Below are positions 32,001 to 32,015 of a stretch of DNA of 32,015 nt, piece by piece. Under the pieces are notes generated by a model. That model ran no database searches and had not been told where the DNA came from. It was given only the letters and a program-made list of their open reading frames with translations. The position numbers and the translations under genes were made by a program. Source of the stretch: Methanomassiliicoccaceae archaeon (GTDB lineage Archaea; Thermoplasmatota; Thermoplasmata; Methanomassiliicoccales; Methanomethylophilaceae); assembly GCA_016281925.1 (NCBI GenBank), contig JAEEJP010000107.1, positions 1 to 32,015 of the forward strand, read 5' to 3'. The stretch's first letter is position 1; every line of letters begins with the position of its first letter.

Positions 32001-32015
32001 ACAGAGTGATAGTCA
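31997..32015 (+). CDS. Start of the next operon gene (partial)
   Basis: The ATG inside the cimA stop (ATGA) opens a frame that encodes MNRVIV before the window ends. It is too short to identify; the tight overlap suggests it belongs to the same amino-acid operon. Confidence 0.4.

Overview
The window looks like a chromosome segment of a methanogenic archaeon, most probably a host-associated member of the Methanomassiliicoccales (Methanomethylophilaceae-like). Archaeal markers are Dph2, ribosomal protein L10e, RNase P subunit Rpp21, Sec61-beta, class I lysyl-tRNA synthetase, QueD/QueC/QueE of the archaeosine pathway, two tRNA genes without encoded CCA, and TATA boxes about 25 bases upstream of many start codons. 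Methanogen markers are an MtxX-type protein (methanogenesis marker 4), a DUF1638 protein and a fused HdrC/HdrB (HdrD-like) iron-sulfur protein. Of 32 readable stop codons only two are TAG, as expected if UAG is also read as pyrrolysine. The large BspA-type leucine-rich-repeat protein recalls gut-associated members of the group. The order-level assignment is inference.

Layout. 1-2405: the end of a PEP synthase gene, a CBS/ParB-like protein, and an Mrp iron-sulfur carrier ATPase coupled to a NifX/NafY-like protein. 2500-5799: a secreted BspA-type LRR protein. 5804-8321 (minus): mtxX-queD-queC-queE, supplying preQ0 for archaeosine in tRNA. 8360-9874 (minus): rpl10e-dph2. 10084-13034 (plus): an unrecognised protein, then the tightly coupled rnp4-yhbY-serS cluster. 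13037-15969 (minus): an HD-domain phosphohydrolase, a small two-helix membrane protein and lysK, divergent from Sec61-beta at 16076. 16325-20181 (minus): a 5'-nucleotidase, a CPA2 cation/proton antiporter and a DUF3737 beta-helix protein. 20267-22738 (minus): a 701-residue low-complexity repeat protein and a NikR-like regulator, divergent from the HdrD-like gene. 24051-27056: tRNA-Glu, DUF1638, a Bcr/CflA-type MFS exporter (minus), a heavy-metal-associated domain protein and a second NifX-like protein. 27103-32015: nadE divergent from a nitrilase-family amidase, tRNA-Ser, then ACT regulator-homoserine dehydrogenase-citramalate synthase, an amino-acid biosynthesis operon that continues beyond the window.

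Most genes are ordinary housekeeping genes. The most notable structural observation is that four genes (queC, queE, the small membrane protein and the NikR-like regulator) have their expected stop or start in a neighbouring frame, and each would be repaired by one extra base. This may reflect sequence error, real lesions or recoding. Standard gene callers would probably lose queE and the small membrane protein because their frames stay open far into neighbouring genes. A second theme is compact promoters: single AT-rich elements, including a perfectly palindromic TATA box, sit between divergent start codons and appear to serve both genes.
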